A stretch of 64,000 bases of DNA. Source: Sphingosinicella sp041916975 (GTDB taxonomy: Bacteria; Pseudomonadota; Alphaproteobacteria; Sphingomonadales; Sphingomonadaceae). Positions 17,464 through 26,791 of this stretch are shown piece by piece (position 1 is the first letter of the stretch; the number at the start of each line of letters is the position of its first letter). A program made the position numbers and the translations under genes. The stretch spans positions 3,782,001 to 3,846,000 of the forward strand of contig NZ_JAYRYK010000001.1 of the NCBI RefSeq assembly GCF_041916975.1. The letters are read 5' to 3'. The notes beneath the pieces were generated by a model. That model searched no databases. It was given only the letters and a program-made list of their open reading frames with translations, and was not told the origin of the DNA.

Positions 17464-19464
17464 TCAATACTGGTAGCGGATCGAAATGAAAGCACCCGTC
17501 CTTGAGCGATACCAGCGGTTCTCCTCAAACTGGATGTCGCCCGTACCGCGTGGTCCCGCATAGACGAAGCGGTCGCGATCGTGCTTGCGGGAGAGGATAT
17601 TCTGCACGCTCGTTTCAATGGTCACGCGGGGCGTTGCATTGAACGTCCATTTCAGGCTGGCATAGGGCTCGGCGAAGGTTTGGCGGACTTCGTTGATTCT
17701 GCGATAGGTCAGCTTCTGGCCGAAATAGACGTCGAGCGCGAATGTCGAGCGCAATGCCGGGCGGTCGAGCGAGGCGTGGATTTCGCCCTCGAAGGGTGCA
17801 AGCGCAGTGATCGAGCGGCGGCTGCCAGTCACCGGATCGCGGACGCGGCTGTGTCGCCATTCGCCGCTGAACGAGACGCGGCCGCCCGCTATGCCGATAC
17901 TATCGAGCGGCCATGTGAACTGGACAGATGCGGCATTGATCTTGCCCCGGCCGATGTTGCCCGGCGCGTCGAATCCTTCCACGGGCCGAAGATCGAGCAC
18001 GTTGTCGATGCGTTCGTGGCGAAAGGCGAGTGTCAGCGCGCCGTCCGTGCCGAACCGTCGCTCGACGTCTGCTTCGAAGACCCACGAGGTTTGAGGGCGG
18101 AGGTCCACATTCCCCGCATCCACCGTTCCTTCGAGAAGCGACGCCGAACTTGCGAAATCCGAGAAATCGAGTTGGCCGACTTCCCGTTCCGCCCGTAAGC
18201 GGACCTGCCCGCGCGTGCCGAGGCTCCAGCGCAGCAATACCTTCGGTTTCAGAAAGCCGAAATCCCGAGAATAGACGAAGCCCGATGCGTGGTCCTCCTG
18301 TTCCAGTTGCGAGGCCTCGCTGCGGATCATCATCTCCGCGGAGAGACGATTGAAAACGGGTATCTTCACCAGAGCCGACGCATCGCCTCGCCATTCCGTG
18401 ATCGTCACGTTCCCGCCAGGAAGCGCAACCGGCGCACCTGCTATGGATAGCGCGCTCCTGCTCTCCAGCGCGTTGTAGGCAAGCTCACTGCTGATTTCCC
18501 ATGCGGCGCCCCGCTCGGGCGTGCGATCGGCTGTTGCGCGCAGGATTCGTTCATCGGCGACACTGTCCGATACATAGTCGGATGGCGTGCCGCCATCATC
18601 GCTTGCCGAACGGACGGCAATATCCTTGCGCGTCGCAAGCATGAGTAGCTTCGTGTTGAGGCTGCCGAAAGCGCGCGACCATTCGCCGCCGATCTCTCCG
18701 CTGTTCGTGCGGATCCGGTCGTCTGTCCGCGCATTGAGGCCGGACATTCCGCCCTCGATAAAGGCTATGGCTTCGTGCGTGCGATAGTCCTGGTGCGTGA
18801 GCGATAGATTGCCGCGCGCCGTGCCTCCGGCGAGCGGAAGGTCTGCAGCCATGCGTGCCTCGGCACCGCGAATGGGTGAGTCCACGGAAATGCGCGCGCG
18901 TTCCAGAACTTCTCCGGAAGGGCTGCGCTTTACCCGCTCGCCATTGCCGCTTTCATCCTGATTGCGAGAGAGAAGCAGCGAAGCTTCCCAGCCGCCGGCG
19001 ATGCCGCGCCGCGAGGTTTCTGCCCGGAACGCCGGGCGCGTGGTGCCGTCGGTATAGGTATAGTTGGAAAGCGTGAAGGCGTGGACGCTGGAGGCCGCGG
19101 TGATGCGCACGACGTTGGCCAGAAGCTGCGCGCCCTTCTGGTCCAGCCCTGGCCGCGCCGTGCGGATCAATTCGATGCGCGCAACCTGGCTTGCCGGAAT
19201 CGCCTTCAGGATATCGTCGAGCGTGCGGTTCTTGGTGGATGGGCGCACGCCATCGACAAGGACGTTGCCGGCAGCGCCCGCATAGCCGCGGACGGCGTCG
19301 CCGGAATCGATGACGAAACCGGGAAGCCGCGCCACCATGTCGAACGCGGTCACGGGTGCGGCCTGTTCGAAATAGGCGGGCTCGAAGACAAGGTCGCTCG
19401 CCGACCATGCGTGCGCGGGCAACGCGCCAAGCGCGGCTGTAACCGCCAGAACTGCAGTCTTCAA
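17464..19464 (-). CDS. TonB-dependent receptor, atypical plug
   Basis: About 666 residues. The signal peptide is TAVLAVTAALGALPAHA, and a short plug includes FDMVARLPGFVIDSGDAVRG, NVLVDGVRPSTKNRTLDDIL and RIELIRT. The barrel ends in RYQY. The classical VVTA TonB box is not evident. The start is taken as the TTG at 19464: it overlaps the cytochrome b561 stop as TTGA and immediately precedes the signal peptide, which suggests translational coupling. It is the last gene of the receptor/phosphodiesterase/cytochrome unit. Ligand unknown. Confidence 0.85.
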   Translation of the reverse strand: MKTAVLAVTAALGALPAHAWSASDLVFEPAYFEQAAPVTAFDMVARLPGFVIDSGDAVRGYAGAAGNVLVDGVRPSTKNRTLDDILKAIPASQVARIELIRTARPGLDQKGAQLLANVVRITAASSVHAFTLSNYTYTDGTTRPAFRAETSRRGIAGGWEASLLLSRNQDESGNGERVKRSPSGEVLERARISVDSPIRGAEARMAADLPLAGGTARGNLSLTHQDYRTHEAIAFIEGGMSGLNARTDDRIRTNSGEIGGEWSRAFGSLNTKLLMLATRKDIAVRSASDDGGTPSDYVSDSVADERILRATADRTPERGAAWEISSELAYNALESRSALSIAGAPVALPGGNVTITEWRGDASALVKIPVFNRLSAEMMIRSEASQLEQEDHASGFVYSRDFGFLKPKVLLRWSLGTRGQVRLRAEREVGQLDFSDFASSASLLEGTVDAGNVDLRPQTSWVFEADVERRFGTDGALTLAFRHERIDNVLDLRPVEGFDAPGNIGRGKINAASVQFTWPLDSIGIAGGRVSFSGEWRHSRVRDPVTGSRRSITALAPFEGEIHASLDRPALRSTFALDVYFGQKLTYRRINEVRQTFAEPYASLKWTFNATPRVTIETSVQNILSRKHDRDRFVYAGPRGTGDIQFEENRWYRSRTGAFISIRYQY

Positions 19465-20027
19465 CGGCTGCGCTTTCCCTGGAAAGGGTTCGGAGTCATG
19501 GCTCGCAGAACGCGATCGCCGGGCCGCATGGCATGGCCGATCGCAGCGGCCGCGTGCGCGGCAGCGATGCCGATAAAAGCAAATCCGCCCCATTTGTGTG
19601 TGTAGCTGAGCGCAATGCTTGCCGTTTCATTGGGCGTAAGGGGGGAGGGTATGGATATCCCGAGAGGCAGTTCGAGCCGGGCGTTCACGAATGCGTCCAT
19701 CATATAGCCGCTCACGGGAAGGGCGATCAGCAGAACGAGCAGCGTTCCGTGAACAATCCGTGCAGCCCGCCCGCCTACGGCGGAGGGTCGCGGCGTGTGC
19801 CTGCGCACGCCGGCCCAGAAAAGCGCAAGACCGAGAACTAGAAGGCCACCGAACTTGTGCCAGCCGATGAGCGCCATGTAGCGATCGATGTAGCGCTGGC
19901 TCCAGTCCGGTGGAGACAGAAGATAGATCGCAAACCCTGCAACCGCGAATGCCAATAGACCGGCAGTCCAGTGCACTGCCACAATGGTGATCGGCCAGCG
20001 CCGTTCGGCGCAGTCGTCTCCGCTCAC
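19461..20027 (-). CDS. Cytochrome b561
   Basis: A 188-residue four-helix inner-membrane haem protein of the prokaryotic cytochrome b561 family. It starts around RRWPITIVAVHWTAGLLAF, with His ligands in HWTAG, GWHKFGG, RIVHG and YTHKWGG. It probably moves electrons from quinol to a periplasmic acceptor. The GTG at 20027 overlaps the stop of the phosphodiesterase gene as GTGA and gives the normal family length; an ATG at 20054 would add nine residues. The gene is coupled at both ends, to the phosphodiesterase upstream and the receptor downstream, hinting that reduction of a ligand or metal is part of this uptake unit. Confidence 0.85.
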   Translation of the reverse strand: MSGDDCAERRWPITIVAVHWTAGLLAFAVAGFAIYLLSPPDWSQRYIDRYMALIGWHKFGGLLVLGLALFWAGVRRHTPRPSAVGGRAARIVHGTLLVLLIALPVSGYMMDAFVNARLELPLGISIPSPLTPNETASIALSYTHKWGGFAFIGIAAAHAAAAIGHAMRPGDRVLRAMTPNPFQGKRSR

Positions 20028-20971
20028 CGAACTGTGGTCCGAACGGCCTTGCATTGGCGTAGCGCTGTTTCGATCGAACGTACCGGGGCGATCTCGGCGT
20101 AGGCCGCGGAAGCTCGGTCGGTTGCCAGCAGATCGACGCCGTCTGCCGCAAGCTCCGCATAGATGCCCTTGAGATCGAGATTCTCGATCGCACCATCCAC
20201 ATACCACAGCGTGCCGTAGGATACGGTGTGCCCCTCTGCATGGAGTGCGCGCCAGAAAGCACGGTCGCGCTTGCCGATCCCCGTCCATGGTACGACGCGG
20301 CTCATGTCGATTCCGGCATCCTTCACGCGTTGGAGCGCCGCAGCATCGGGGATTTCAAGCGACATGCTGATCTCGGAATCGAGCGCCTGAAGTCGCTTTG
20401 CATCGTCGAGGCTGTTTATCAGCAGCATGAAGTTCGCTTGCGCGCCGGCCTCGCGGATTTCCTTCACCACCTGGGGCAGAGTCTCGCTGACCTTCACTTC
20501 CGCAAGAGCGAGGCCCCGTCCTTTTGCCCATGCCGCCATGTCGCGCAGTTGCGGAATGCGGAAGGCGGTTTCGTTGCCGTCATTGTCCTTGAGGCGAAGC
20601 GTGCGGAGCGTTGACCAATCCTGTGCGGAGACAGGGCCCGTTCCGGTTGTCGTTCGTTCCAGCGTGGCGTCATGCATCAGCACGAGCACGCCGTCGCGGC
20701 TCTGCCGCACATCGACCTCGAGCAGCGCCGGAAACGCGGTGAGCGTCTGCGCGGCTGATTCCAGCGCATTTTCAGGGAAACCCGGCGCTGCGCCGCCGCG
20801 ATGCGCGCTGACCAGCGTTCCGGTGCTGCGGGTGCAGGCAAGAAGATCGTGCACGGATGCAAAAGGATTTGCGACCGGAACACGCGGCTCGGGAAGCGTC
20901 GTTGAGGCGGCAAGACCCGTAGAGGGCGTCAGGATACCGACAAGCAGTGCACTCAGTATGGCTTTACGCAT
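20024..20971 (-). CDS. Exported glycerophosphodiester phosphodiesterase-family protein
   Basis: A 315-residue protein with a signal peptide (residues 1-21, GLAAS) and a GDPD TIM-barrel. VSAHRGGAAPGFPENALES carries the catalytic HRG and PENA motifs, followed by LLEVDVRQSRDGVLVLMHDATLERTT with the metal-binding Glu/Asp and the second catalytic His. It would release glycerol-3-phosphate from phosphodiesters in the periplasm. ATG at 20971 has AAGGTG upstream. It lies 26 bp after the BtuB-like receptor gene and overlaps cytochrome b561 by four bases, so phosphodiester substrates may be the imported material. Confidence 0.9.
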   Translation of the reverse strand: MRKAILSALLVGILTPSTGLAASTTLPEPRVPVANPFASVHDLLACTRSTGTLVSAHRGGAAPGFPENALESAAQTLTAFPALLEVDVRQSRDGVLVLMHDATLERTTTGTGPVSAQDWSTLRTLRLKDNDGNETAFRIPQLRDMAAWAKGRGLALAEVKVSETLPQVVKEIREAGAQANFMLLINSLDDAKRLQALDSEISMSLEIPDAAALQRVKDAGIDMSRVVPWTGIGKRDRAFWRALHAEGHTVSYGTLWYVDGAIENLDLKGIYAELAADGVDLLATDRASAAYAEIAPVRSIETALRQCKAVRTTVR

Positions 20972-20997
20972 TCGTTTTCACCTTCACGTGGGGAGGA

Positions 20998-22950
20998 TCA
21001 GAAGCGTGCGCGGGCGCCGAGCTGCCAGGTGCGCGGTGCGCCCCGGTAGCTGTCCGGCTCCTCGTAGCTTTCGTCGAACGCATTCCGCAGATTGGCGAAC
21101 AGCTCGATGCCGTCCGAAACGGTATAGCGGGCCGAGATGTTGACGAGGTCGTAGGCGGCCACCGTGCCGTTCCCGAGATAACCGCCGCCCGGGCCCCAGG
21201 GACTCGTGTTCTCGTAGAGGACGTCTTCGCGCGAACCGCGCCGAAAATAGTCGGCGGAAAGCGACAGGGCCGAGATGGGCGTGACGGTGAGGCTGGCGGA
21301 CCAGCCATGTTTGGGTCGTCGCAGCAGGCGGGCGCCCGTTGCATCGTTGACGGCATCGGTGCGCGTGTAGTTGACCTTGAACTCGGCAACGCCTTCTGCG
21401 CGTGCGCTGAGGCTGACTTCGTAGCCGTCGATCGCGGCGCGGCCGATGTTGCGGTTCTGGAGCGCTGCGGAGTCGTACTCGATGAGATTCCGGATCTTCG
21501 TGTCGAAATAGGTCGCCGTGACGCCGACCCAGCCCGCGCTGCCGATATCCGCGCCCGCGTCGAGGCCGGCTTCGAAGGACTTGCCGTGCTCGGGGCGGAG
21601 GCCGGGATTGCCGATGTTCCACGCACTTTCCGTGAAGCGCTCGCTCAGCGTCGGCGCCTTGAACGATTTTCCGTAAGCCACATAGGCACGGCCGCCGATC
21701 TCCGGCAGGCGAAGCACCGCGCCGGAGTTCCATGTGGTGACCGACTTGAACGCCTCCGGGTCGTCGTGGCGGAGCGATCCGTTCAGTTCAAGCCGCTCCA
21801 CGACTGAGACCTGCGCCAGCGCATAAAGTGCTGTCTGCTTCTCGGCACGGGCGAGCGTTTCCGTGGTACCGCTCAGCGAGCGTACCTTTTCCTTCTGCCA
21901 TTCGATGCCGCCCGAAAGCGTGGCCTCCGCGCCGTCCACGGGGGTGAAGCTGATCCGGTTCCGCCAGGCGGCGAAGGTGCGGAGGCCGGTCGATGTGGCG
22001 TCGGGACTGCCGAAGCTGTTGTTGGCATCGGGATCATTGTGATCGACCCGCTTGTTGTCGACCTGTCCGAATTCGAGATCGCCTTGATAGCGGCCGTCCA
22101 GTAGCGTGAGCCGCGGCGCGATGCGCCATACGAAATAACGGTCCGTGCCGCTGCGGCCTTCGCGGTCGAGCGCGGTGTCGTCGAAGTCGCTTTTTGCGCG
22201 GCGGAAACGTGCGAGCCCCCTCAGCGTGAGCGCGTCGCTGAGCGTGAGTTCACCGTTTGCCGTCAGCGTCAGGAAACGGCTGCCGTCGCGTTCGCCGAGA
22301 TCGTCCGCGATGCGGCTGGCGACGTTGTTGAAGCCGCCGGTTTCGAAATATTCCGCCGTCACGCCATAAGCGAGCACGCCCGTCGAGCCGCGCGCGCCTG
22401 CAAGGCCGCGGTAGGTGTCGAGATTGCCCGCAGCAAGCTCGGCATAGGGCATGAAGGCTTCCTCGCCGCCGATACGCGGGATGAAGTTGATGACGCCGCC
22501 GATGGCGTCCGATCCGTAAACGGCGGAGGCGGGACCGCGCAGGACTTCGACCCGCTCCAGGTCGCCGAGCGTGTCCGAACCGAAGTTGAACTGGCCGTTG
22601 GGAGTCGACGCGTCGTTCATGCGGATGCCGTCGAAGAGCGCCAGCGTATGCTTGGAGTTGGTGCCGCGCGAAAACACGGAGGTCAGCGTACCGGCCCCGC
22701 CGCTTTGGACGACGCTGAGGCCCGGAACCGTCTTCAGCACATCGGCGGCGGTCACGTAGCCTTTCTGTTCAATGAGATCGCGCGTGATGACTTCCGTCCG
22801 CGCCGCGACGCTTTCGGCGCTCGACTTGCCGCGCATCGCGGTGACGATGATCTGCTCATCCTCGGCCGCAGCGTCCGCGTGTACGGCCGGCGCCAGGACG
22901 GTGGAGAGCGGGAGGGCGAGTATCGCGGATATGTAACGATGCGCGGTCAT
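20998..22950 (-). CDS. BtuB-like TonB-dependent receptor
   Basis: A 650-residue outer-membrane receptor. The signal peptide precedes EQIIVTAMRG, and the plug closely follows the BtuB pattern: ADVLKTVPGLSVVQSGG, FSRGTNSKHTLALFDGIR, VEVLRGPASAVYGSDAIGG. The barrel ends in GARARF. The ATG at 22950 gives the best signal peptide although its ribosome binding site is weak; a GTG at 23031 would overlap the divergent regulator. It leads a four-gene unit. No cobalamin riboswitch fits in the 51-bp leader, so B12 is not supported as ligand; a phosphodiester or metal chelate is possible from its neighbours. Confidence 0.92.
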   Translation of the reverse strand: MTAHRYISAILALPLSTVLAPAVHADAAAEDEQIIVTAMRGKSSAESVAARTEVITRDLIEQKGYVTAADVLKTVPGLSVVQSGGAGTLTSVFSRGTNSKHTLALFDGIRMNDASTPNGQFNFGSDTLGDLERVEVLRGPASAVYGSDAIGGVINFIPRIGGEEAFMPYAELAAGNLDTYRGLAGARGSTGVLAYGVTAEYFETGGFNNVASRIADDLGERDGSRFLTLTANGELTLSDALTLRGLARFRRAKSDFDDTALDREGRSGTDRYFVWRIAPRLTLLDGRYQGDLEFGQVDNKRVDHNDPDANNSFGSPDATSTGLRTFAAWRNRISFTPVDGAEATLSGGIEWQKEKVRSLSGTTETLARAEKQTALYALAQVSVVERLELNGSLRHDDPEAFKSVTTWNSGAVLRLPEIGGRAYVAYGKSFKAPTLSERFTESAWNIGNPGLRPEHGKSFEAGLDAGADIGSAGWVGVTATYFDTKIRNLIEYDSAALQNRNIGRAAIDGYEVSLSARAEGVAEFKVNYTRTDAVNDATGARLLRRPKHGWSASLTVTPISALSLSADYFRRGSREDVLYENTSPWGPGGGYLGNGTVAAYDLVNISARYTVSDGIELFANLRNAFDESYEEPDSYRGAPRTWQLGARARF

Positions 22951-23001
22951 AGGGAGGGTTACCTGTTCGTTTGCTTTCTGGGGGGCACCTAGGACCGCCG
23001 C

Positions 23002-23706
23002 ATGACCGATCGATTTCGCGACCGTGAACACTGGAAGGCAGACGCGTATGGAAACGTATGGCGCCCTGATCTGCCGATGAATCGGCCGGCGGAGGCGCGG
23101 CGCTGGCCCAACCTGATCAAGCAGTTACGCCGAAGGGCGGGTCTTTCTCAGGTCGCGCTGGCGGAAGAGCTTGGGGTGCGGCAGGCATCGGTTTCGCGAT
23201 GGGAGAACGGGCACGATCTGCCCTCGTTGCAGCTGCGCCGCCGAATGCGCACGATGCTGCAGACCTCGAACGCCTCCTGCCTCAAGCAGCAGCTTCAGAT
23301 TCGGATGACCTATGCACCCTCGCCGATGAGCATTGTCGGCCCCGGCGCGCGCTTCCTAGATTTCAGTCGAAGTTTTGCAGCGGAGACAGGGACGATCATA
23401 GAGCGACTGAAGGGGCACCGCATCTATGGCCAGTTCGGCGAAACTGTCGATGTAACGACGGAAAAATGGGAGAAGAGCGGCATCTTCAGCGGCGATGTCG
23501 CCTTCACCTTGACCGTTCTGACGTTCGAAGATGCGGCGGGACAGTCCATTCATCTCAAAAACTTCGATACACCCCACCTCATCGACGATGATGAGATCGT
23601 GACGATCTGCGAAACACGGCGGATCGAAAAAACCGCCTATGATGAGCATATCCTGACGTATGGCGGCCCGGTATTTTCTCTCAGTTACGAGGATCTTGAG
23701 AGCTGA
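23002..23706 (+). CDS. XRE-family regulator with C-terminal PAS-like domain
   Basis: A 234-residue regulator. The helix-turn-helix is at about 38-95 (NLIKQLRRRAGLSQVALAEELGVRQ and SVSRWENGHDLPS). The C-terminal ~120 residues resemble a PAS sensor fold (SIVGPGARFLDFSRSFAAET, then a beta-rich part). ATG at 23002 with AGGA upstream. It is divergent from the BtuB-like receptor with only 51 bp between starts, so it probably regulates that unit and itself from overlapping promoters. Confidence 0.85.
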   Translation: MTDRFRDREHWKADAYGNVWRPDLPMNRPAEARRWPNLIKQLRRRAGLSQVALAEELGVRQASVSRWENGHDLPSLQLRRRMRTMLQTSNASCLKQQLQIRMTYAPSPMSIVGPGARFLDFSRSFAAETGTIIERLKGHRIYGQFGETVDVTTEKWEKSGIFSGDVAFTLTVLTFEDAAGQSIHLKNFDTPHLIDDDEIVTICETRRIEKTAYDEHILTYGGPVFSLSYEDLES

Positions 23707-23731
23707 GGGCAGTGCCGCCGTTTCTGCATGT

Positions 23732-24217
23732 CTACATGTCTGAAGCGTTTACCGCTGCGGCAACCTTGTCCAGAAGCGTGTTGAGCGTGGCCGCTTCCTC
23801 TTCGGTGATGTGTGCGGAAAGCTGCTCGTAGAAGGGGCCGAACTGCGGAGTGATCTTGTCGATCAGCTGCTGTCCGGCGGGTGTGATCGCGTGAAAGAAG
23901 CGCCGTGCGTCTTCCTTGCTCGTATATCGCCGGATCAGCTTTCGAGCCTGTAGATCCCGCAAGATGCGCGAAAGGCTGGGGCCGAGCAAAAGCGAGCGCT
24001 TCGCCAGTGCGGCTGTATCAATCTCGTCAACGGCGCTCAAAATGCGCAGCACCCTCCATTGGGGGTCGGTCAGGTCGTACTTCAGGAAAATCGGCCTGAA
24101 GCAATTGGCGAATGCTTCGCGCGTCTGGTGCAGTTTCACCGGCAGGGCGCGATACATGTCGGGCAACCTCTTGCCCGTGTCGGTTTGCCCGTAGAGAAGT
24201 TCTGATGCGTTTTTCAT
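23732..24217 (-). CDS. MarR-family regulator, HpaR-like (copy 1)
   Basis: A 161-residue winged-helix regulator. VKLHQTREAFANCFRPIFLKYDLTDPQWRVLRIL is the HpaR-type N-terminus, and the recognition helix region is LGPSLSRILRDLQARKLIRR with the wing around EDARRFF. The ATG at 24217 is preferred (AGGA upstream); an ATG at 24259 would add fourteen residues but has no ribosome binding site. It is divergent from the Rieske oxygenase gene, with a TAACATGTTA palindrome between them. HpaR proteins repress homoprotocatechuate catabolism and respond to the aromatic acid, which fits the downstream genes. Confidence 0.88.
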   Translation of the reverse strand: MKNASELLYGQTDTGKRLPDMYRALPVKLHQTREAFANCFRPIFLKYDLTDPQWRVLRILSAVDEIDTAALAKRSLLLGPSLSRILRDLQARKLIRRYTSKEDARRFFHAITPAGQQLIDKITPQFGPFYEQLSAHITEEEAATLNTLLDKVAAAVNASDM

Positions 24218-24333
24218 GACACTTCGTCCTGATTTTCCCCGGTATCCTGCTTGAATCATAGCGGCGTCAAGGCTTTGCCCGCCGAATTGCGCAATTTCCG
24301 ATCGGCTCTTGCCAAAGCGCCTTCAAAGTTACA

Positions 24334-24343
24334 TAACATGTTA
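24334..24343. promoter_or_regulatory. Palindrome TAACATGTTA, regulon site 1
   Basis: Perfect 10-bp palindrome 43 bp before the Rieske oxygenase start and in the divergent space with HpaR-like copy 1. The same core recurs at 29949-29958, inside 35155-35170, and degenerately at 37215-37226, each upstream of a gene of the catabolic set. Confidence 0.65.
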
Positions 24344-24385
24344 AATGATTTTGATCTGGTCGGGATTCCTCGGGAGCGATTTGTC

Positions 24386-25561
24386 ATGAGAAGCGCCTAT
24401 GGCCTTGCCGCGCCAACCTGTGAAGCCGCTTTGACTTTTGTCGGGCGCGGCACGCCGATGGGCGAGTTGATGCGGCGCTATTGGCATCCTGTCGGCCTCA
24501 TTGAAGATGCAAACGAAACGCCTCGGCAGATTCGGGTGCTCGGCGAGGATCTCATCCTGTTTCGCGATCATGCCGGCCGGCCGGGACTTCTGCACCCTCG
24601 CTGTGCGCACCGCGGTGCTTCGCTGCTCTATGGCCGCACCGAGGAGAAGGGCATACGGTGCTGCTATCACGGCTGGCTGTTCGATGTGGACGGCAACTGC
24701 CTGGAGCAACCGTGTGAGCCGAACCTGGGTGCGAAGACCTGCGCGCGCGTGCAGCAGCCCGCCTATCCCGTTGAAGAGCGCTACGGCCTGATTTTTGCCT
24801 ACCTCGGGCCGCTTGATCGAAAGCCGCTCCTGCCGCGCTACAACGTGCTGGAAGACCTTGAACCTGGCGAGTTCGTGGAGGCGGACGACAGCAGCATCGG
24901 CAGCGGCGGACCGACCATCGTGCCGTGCAACTGGTTGCAGCATTTCGAGAACGTGATGGACCCGTTCCACGTGCCGATCCTCCACGGTTCGTTCAGCGGT
25001 GTTCAGTTCAACGAGCGCATGGGCCTGATGCCCAAGGTTCGTTTCGAGGATACCGTGCGCGGCATCCGCAGCCTTCAGGTCCGCGATCTGGGGGAAGGGC
25101 GCGTGCATCGGCGTATCACCGAGGCCGTGCTTCCGGCTGTTCGTGCCGTTGCAAGCCCCCGCGCCACGGTGGATGGTCCGTGTTCGCTTCTCGGCTGGGT
25201 GCTTCCCATCGACGACACCAGCTTCCGCATCTATTCGGCCGGGCGCGTGACCACAGCGGGAACGTTGAAGACGATACGCTCGCACTTCAACGGCAAGCTC
25301 TGGCAGGAACTGACAGAGGCGGAGCACCGCGATTTTCCGGGCGACTACGAAGCGCAGGTGAGCCAGGGCGACATCACGGCGCATTCAGAGGAGCATCTCG
25401 TGACGTCGGATCGCGGCATCGGTATGCTGCGGCGGCTTTATCGCGAGCAGATCAAGATCGTCGAAGCCGGGGGCAATCCGATGGGAACGGCCTTTGACCC
25501 TTCCGGAGACCTGGTGATGCTTGATGCGGGCACGGCCGTGGTCGAGGCGGTGGATGCCTGA
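24386..25561 (+). CDS. Rieske non-haem iron aromatic oxygenase, large subunit
   Basis: A 391-residue oxygenase of the phthalate-dioxygenase/O-demethylase type. The Rieske [2Fe-2S] ligands are Cys73, His75, Cys92 and His95 (CAHRGAS, CCYHGW). The mononuclear iron site lies in ENVMDPFHVPILHG with His195 and His200. It hydroxylates or O-demethylates an aromatic ring and needs a reductase, none of which is encoded here. ATG at 24386 has GGGAG upstream; in-frame upstream codons (TTG 24251, ATG 24338) run through the operator and are rejected. First gene of the unit with aminotransferase, ThDP enzyme and MFS. It may supply the ring hydroxylation that HpaBC performs elsewhere (inference). Confidence 0.88.
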   Translation: MRSAYGLAAPTCEAALTFVGRGTPMGELMRRYWHPVGLIEDANETPRQIRVLGEDLILFRDHAGRPGLLHPRCAHRGASLLYGRTEEKGIRCCYHGWLFDVDGNCLEQPCEPNLGAKTCARVQQPAYPVEERYGLIFAYLGPLDRKPLLPRYNVLEDLEPGEFVEADDSSIGSGGPTIVPCNWLQHFENVMDPFHVPILHGSFSGVQFNERMGLMPKVRFEDTVRGIRSLQVRDLGEGRVHRRITEAVLPAVRAVASPRATVDGPCSLLGWVLPIDDTSFRIYSAGRVTTAGTLKTIRSHFNGKLWQELTEAEHRDFPGDYEAQVSQGDITAHSEEHLVTSDRGIGMLRRLYREQIKIVEAGGNPMGTAFDPSGDLVMLDAGTAVVEAVDA

Positions 25562-25636
25562 ACCTTCTGTATTTCATGGAATTTTGAAAGCGATCACCGG
25601 CCCTGCCGTGGCTGCGTGGATTGCGGAGACGTGTTG

Positions 25637-26761
25637 ATGAGCGATTTTGGTTTCCCTTTGCCGCATGTGGTCTCGATCCCTCCCTATCCGCCGGGGCGGC
25701 CCATCGATGCGGTCGCGCGCGAATTCGGGCTCGATCCGGCGGCGGTCGTGAAGCTTGCTTCAAACGAGAACCCGCTGGGATGTTCGCCCAAGGCGGCCGA
25801 AGCCCTCCGCGCTGCCGTCGCGGAAACGCATCTTTATCCTGATTTCGATTGTCATGCCCTGCGCCATGCCATTGCGGCGCATGTCGGCGTGGCTGCGGAT
25901 CACGTCCTTCCCGGGGCAGGTTCCAGCGAGATCATCTTGCTGGCCGCGCGGGCGTGGCTCGATGCTGCGCGGGCCGCAGTCATTCCGCAATATGCGTTCC
26001 AATCCTATGAAGGTGCGATCCGTTCCGTAGGCGCGGAGCCGATCGTCGTTCCCGTGCGCGACTGGAAGCCGGACCTTGATGCCATGCTTGCTGCGGCGAC
26101 CGACAAGCGCGTTCATCTTGTCTACCTCGCGACGCCGAACAACCCCACGGGTACGGTAATCCCGAGGGAAGAGGTCGAGCGATTTGCCGAGGCGTTGCCG
26201 GCGCATGTCCTGCTCGTGCTCGACGAAGCCTATCGCGAATTCCTGCCCGATGACGAGCAGGTCGATATTGCGCGGCTTTTCGCACGTCGCCGTAACCTTC
26301 TCGTCATGCGGACCTTCTCGAAGGTTTATGGTCTTGCGGCGCTGCGGGTTGGCTACGGCATCGGTGATCCGGAACTGCTTGCGCTCCTGCGCCGTCTTCA
26401 GCTTCCGTTCTCGGTCAGCGCGCCCGCGCAGGCTGCCGCAGTCGCGGCACTCGGCGACACCGCATTCGTGGATACTGCCCGCCGGGAAAACGAAACTGAA
26501 CGTGCCCGCATGGCGGCTGCATTCGATGCGATGGGTATCGAGACCATTGCCTCTGCAGGTAATTTCATCCTCGCGCGCACGGGCGACGGAGCGGCAAACG
26601 CACGGGCGTTGATGCAGAAAGGCGTGATTGTGCGGCCGGTTGCGAACTATGGTTTGCCGGATTGGCTGCGGGTGAGTGTCGGTCTGCCGCATGAAAACGA
26701 CCTGTTCTTCGAAAAGCTGCGCGAAATCCGCAGCGAAACGCCGAAAGCGGCCGTCGCCTGA
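25637..26761 (+). CDS. HisC-like class I/II PLP aminotransferase, probably aromatic
   Basis: A 374-residue fold-type I aminotransferase of the histidinol-phosphate/aromatic family. Signatures are KLASNENPLGCSPKA, ATPNNPTGT, VLDEAYREF and the PLP lysine K229 in TFSKVYGLAALRVGYG. HisC paralogues in catabolic clusters often transaminate tyrosine or phenylalanine. Here it precedes a ThDP decarboxylase-like enzyme, so conversion of an aromatic amino acid to its 2-oxo acid is the likely role (inference). The ATG at 25637 has GGAGAC upstream. Confidence 0.85.
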   Translation: MSDFGFPLPHVVSIPPYPPGRPIDAVAREFGLDPAAVVKLASNENPLGCSPKAAEALRAAVAETHLYPDFDCHALRHAIAAHVGVAADHVLPGAGSSEIILLAARAWLDAARAAVIPQYAFQSYEGAIRSVGAEPIVVPVRDWKPDLDAMLAAATDKRVHLVYLATPNNPTGTVIPREEVERFAEALPAHVLLVLDEAYREFLPDDEQVDIARLFARRRNLLVMRTFSKVYGLAALRVGYGIGDPELLALLRRLQLPFSVSAPAQAAAVAALGDTAFVDTARRENETERARMAAAFDAMGIETIASAGNFILARTGDGAANARALMQKGVIVRPVANYGLPDWLRVSVGLPHENDLFFEKLREIRSETPKAAVA

Positions 26762-26791
26762 AGGCGCGAACGATAGATGTGGAGTGCAGTT

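Noticed and set aside
22951..23001. Cobalamin riboswitch before the BtuB-like receptor
   Set aside because: The leader is only 51 bp to the divergent regulator and lacks a recognisable B12-box; too short for the element.
26777..26791. ATG start for the ThDP enzyme at 26777
   Set aside because: No ribosome binding site before it, whereas GTG at 26792 has GTGGAG at proper spacing; kept only as an alternative.
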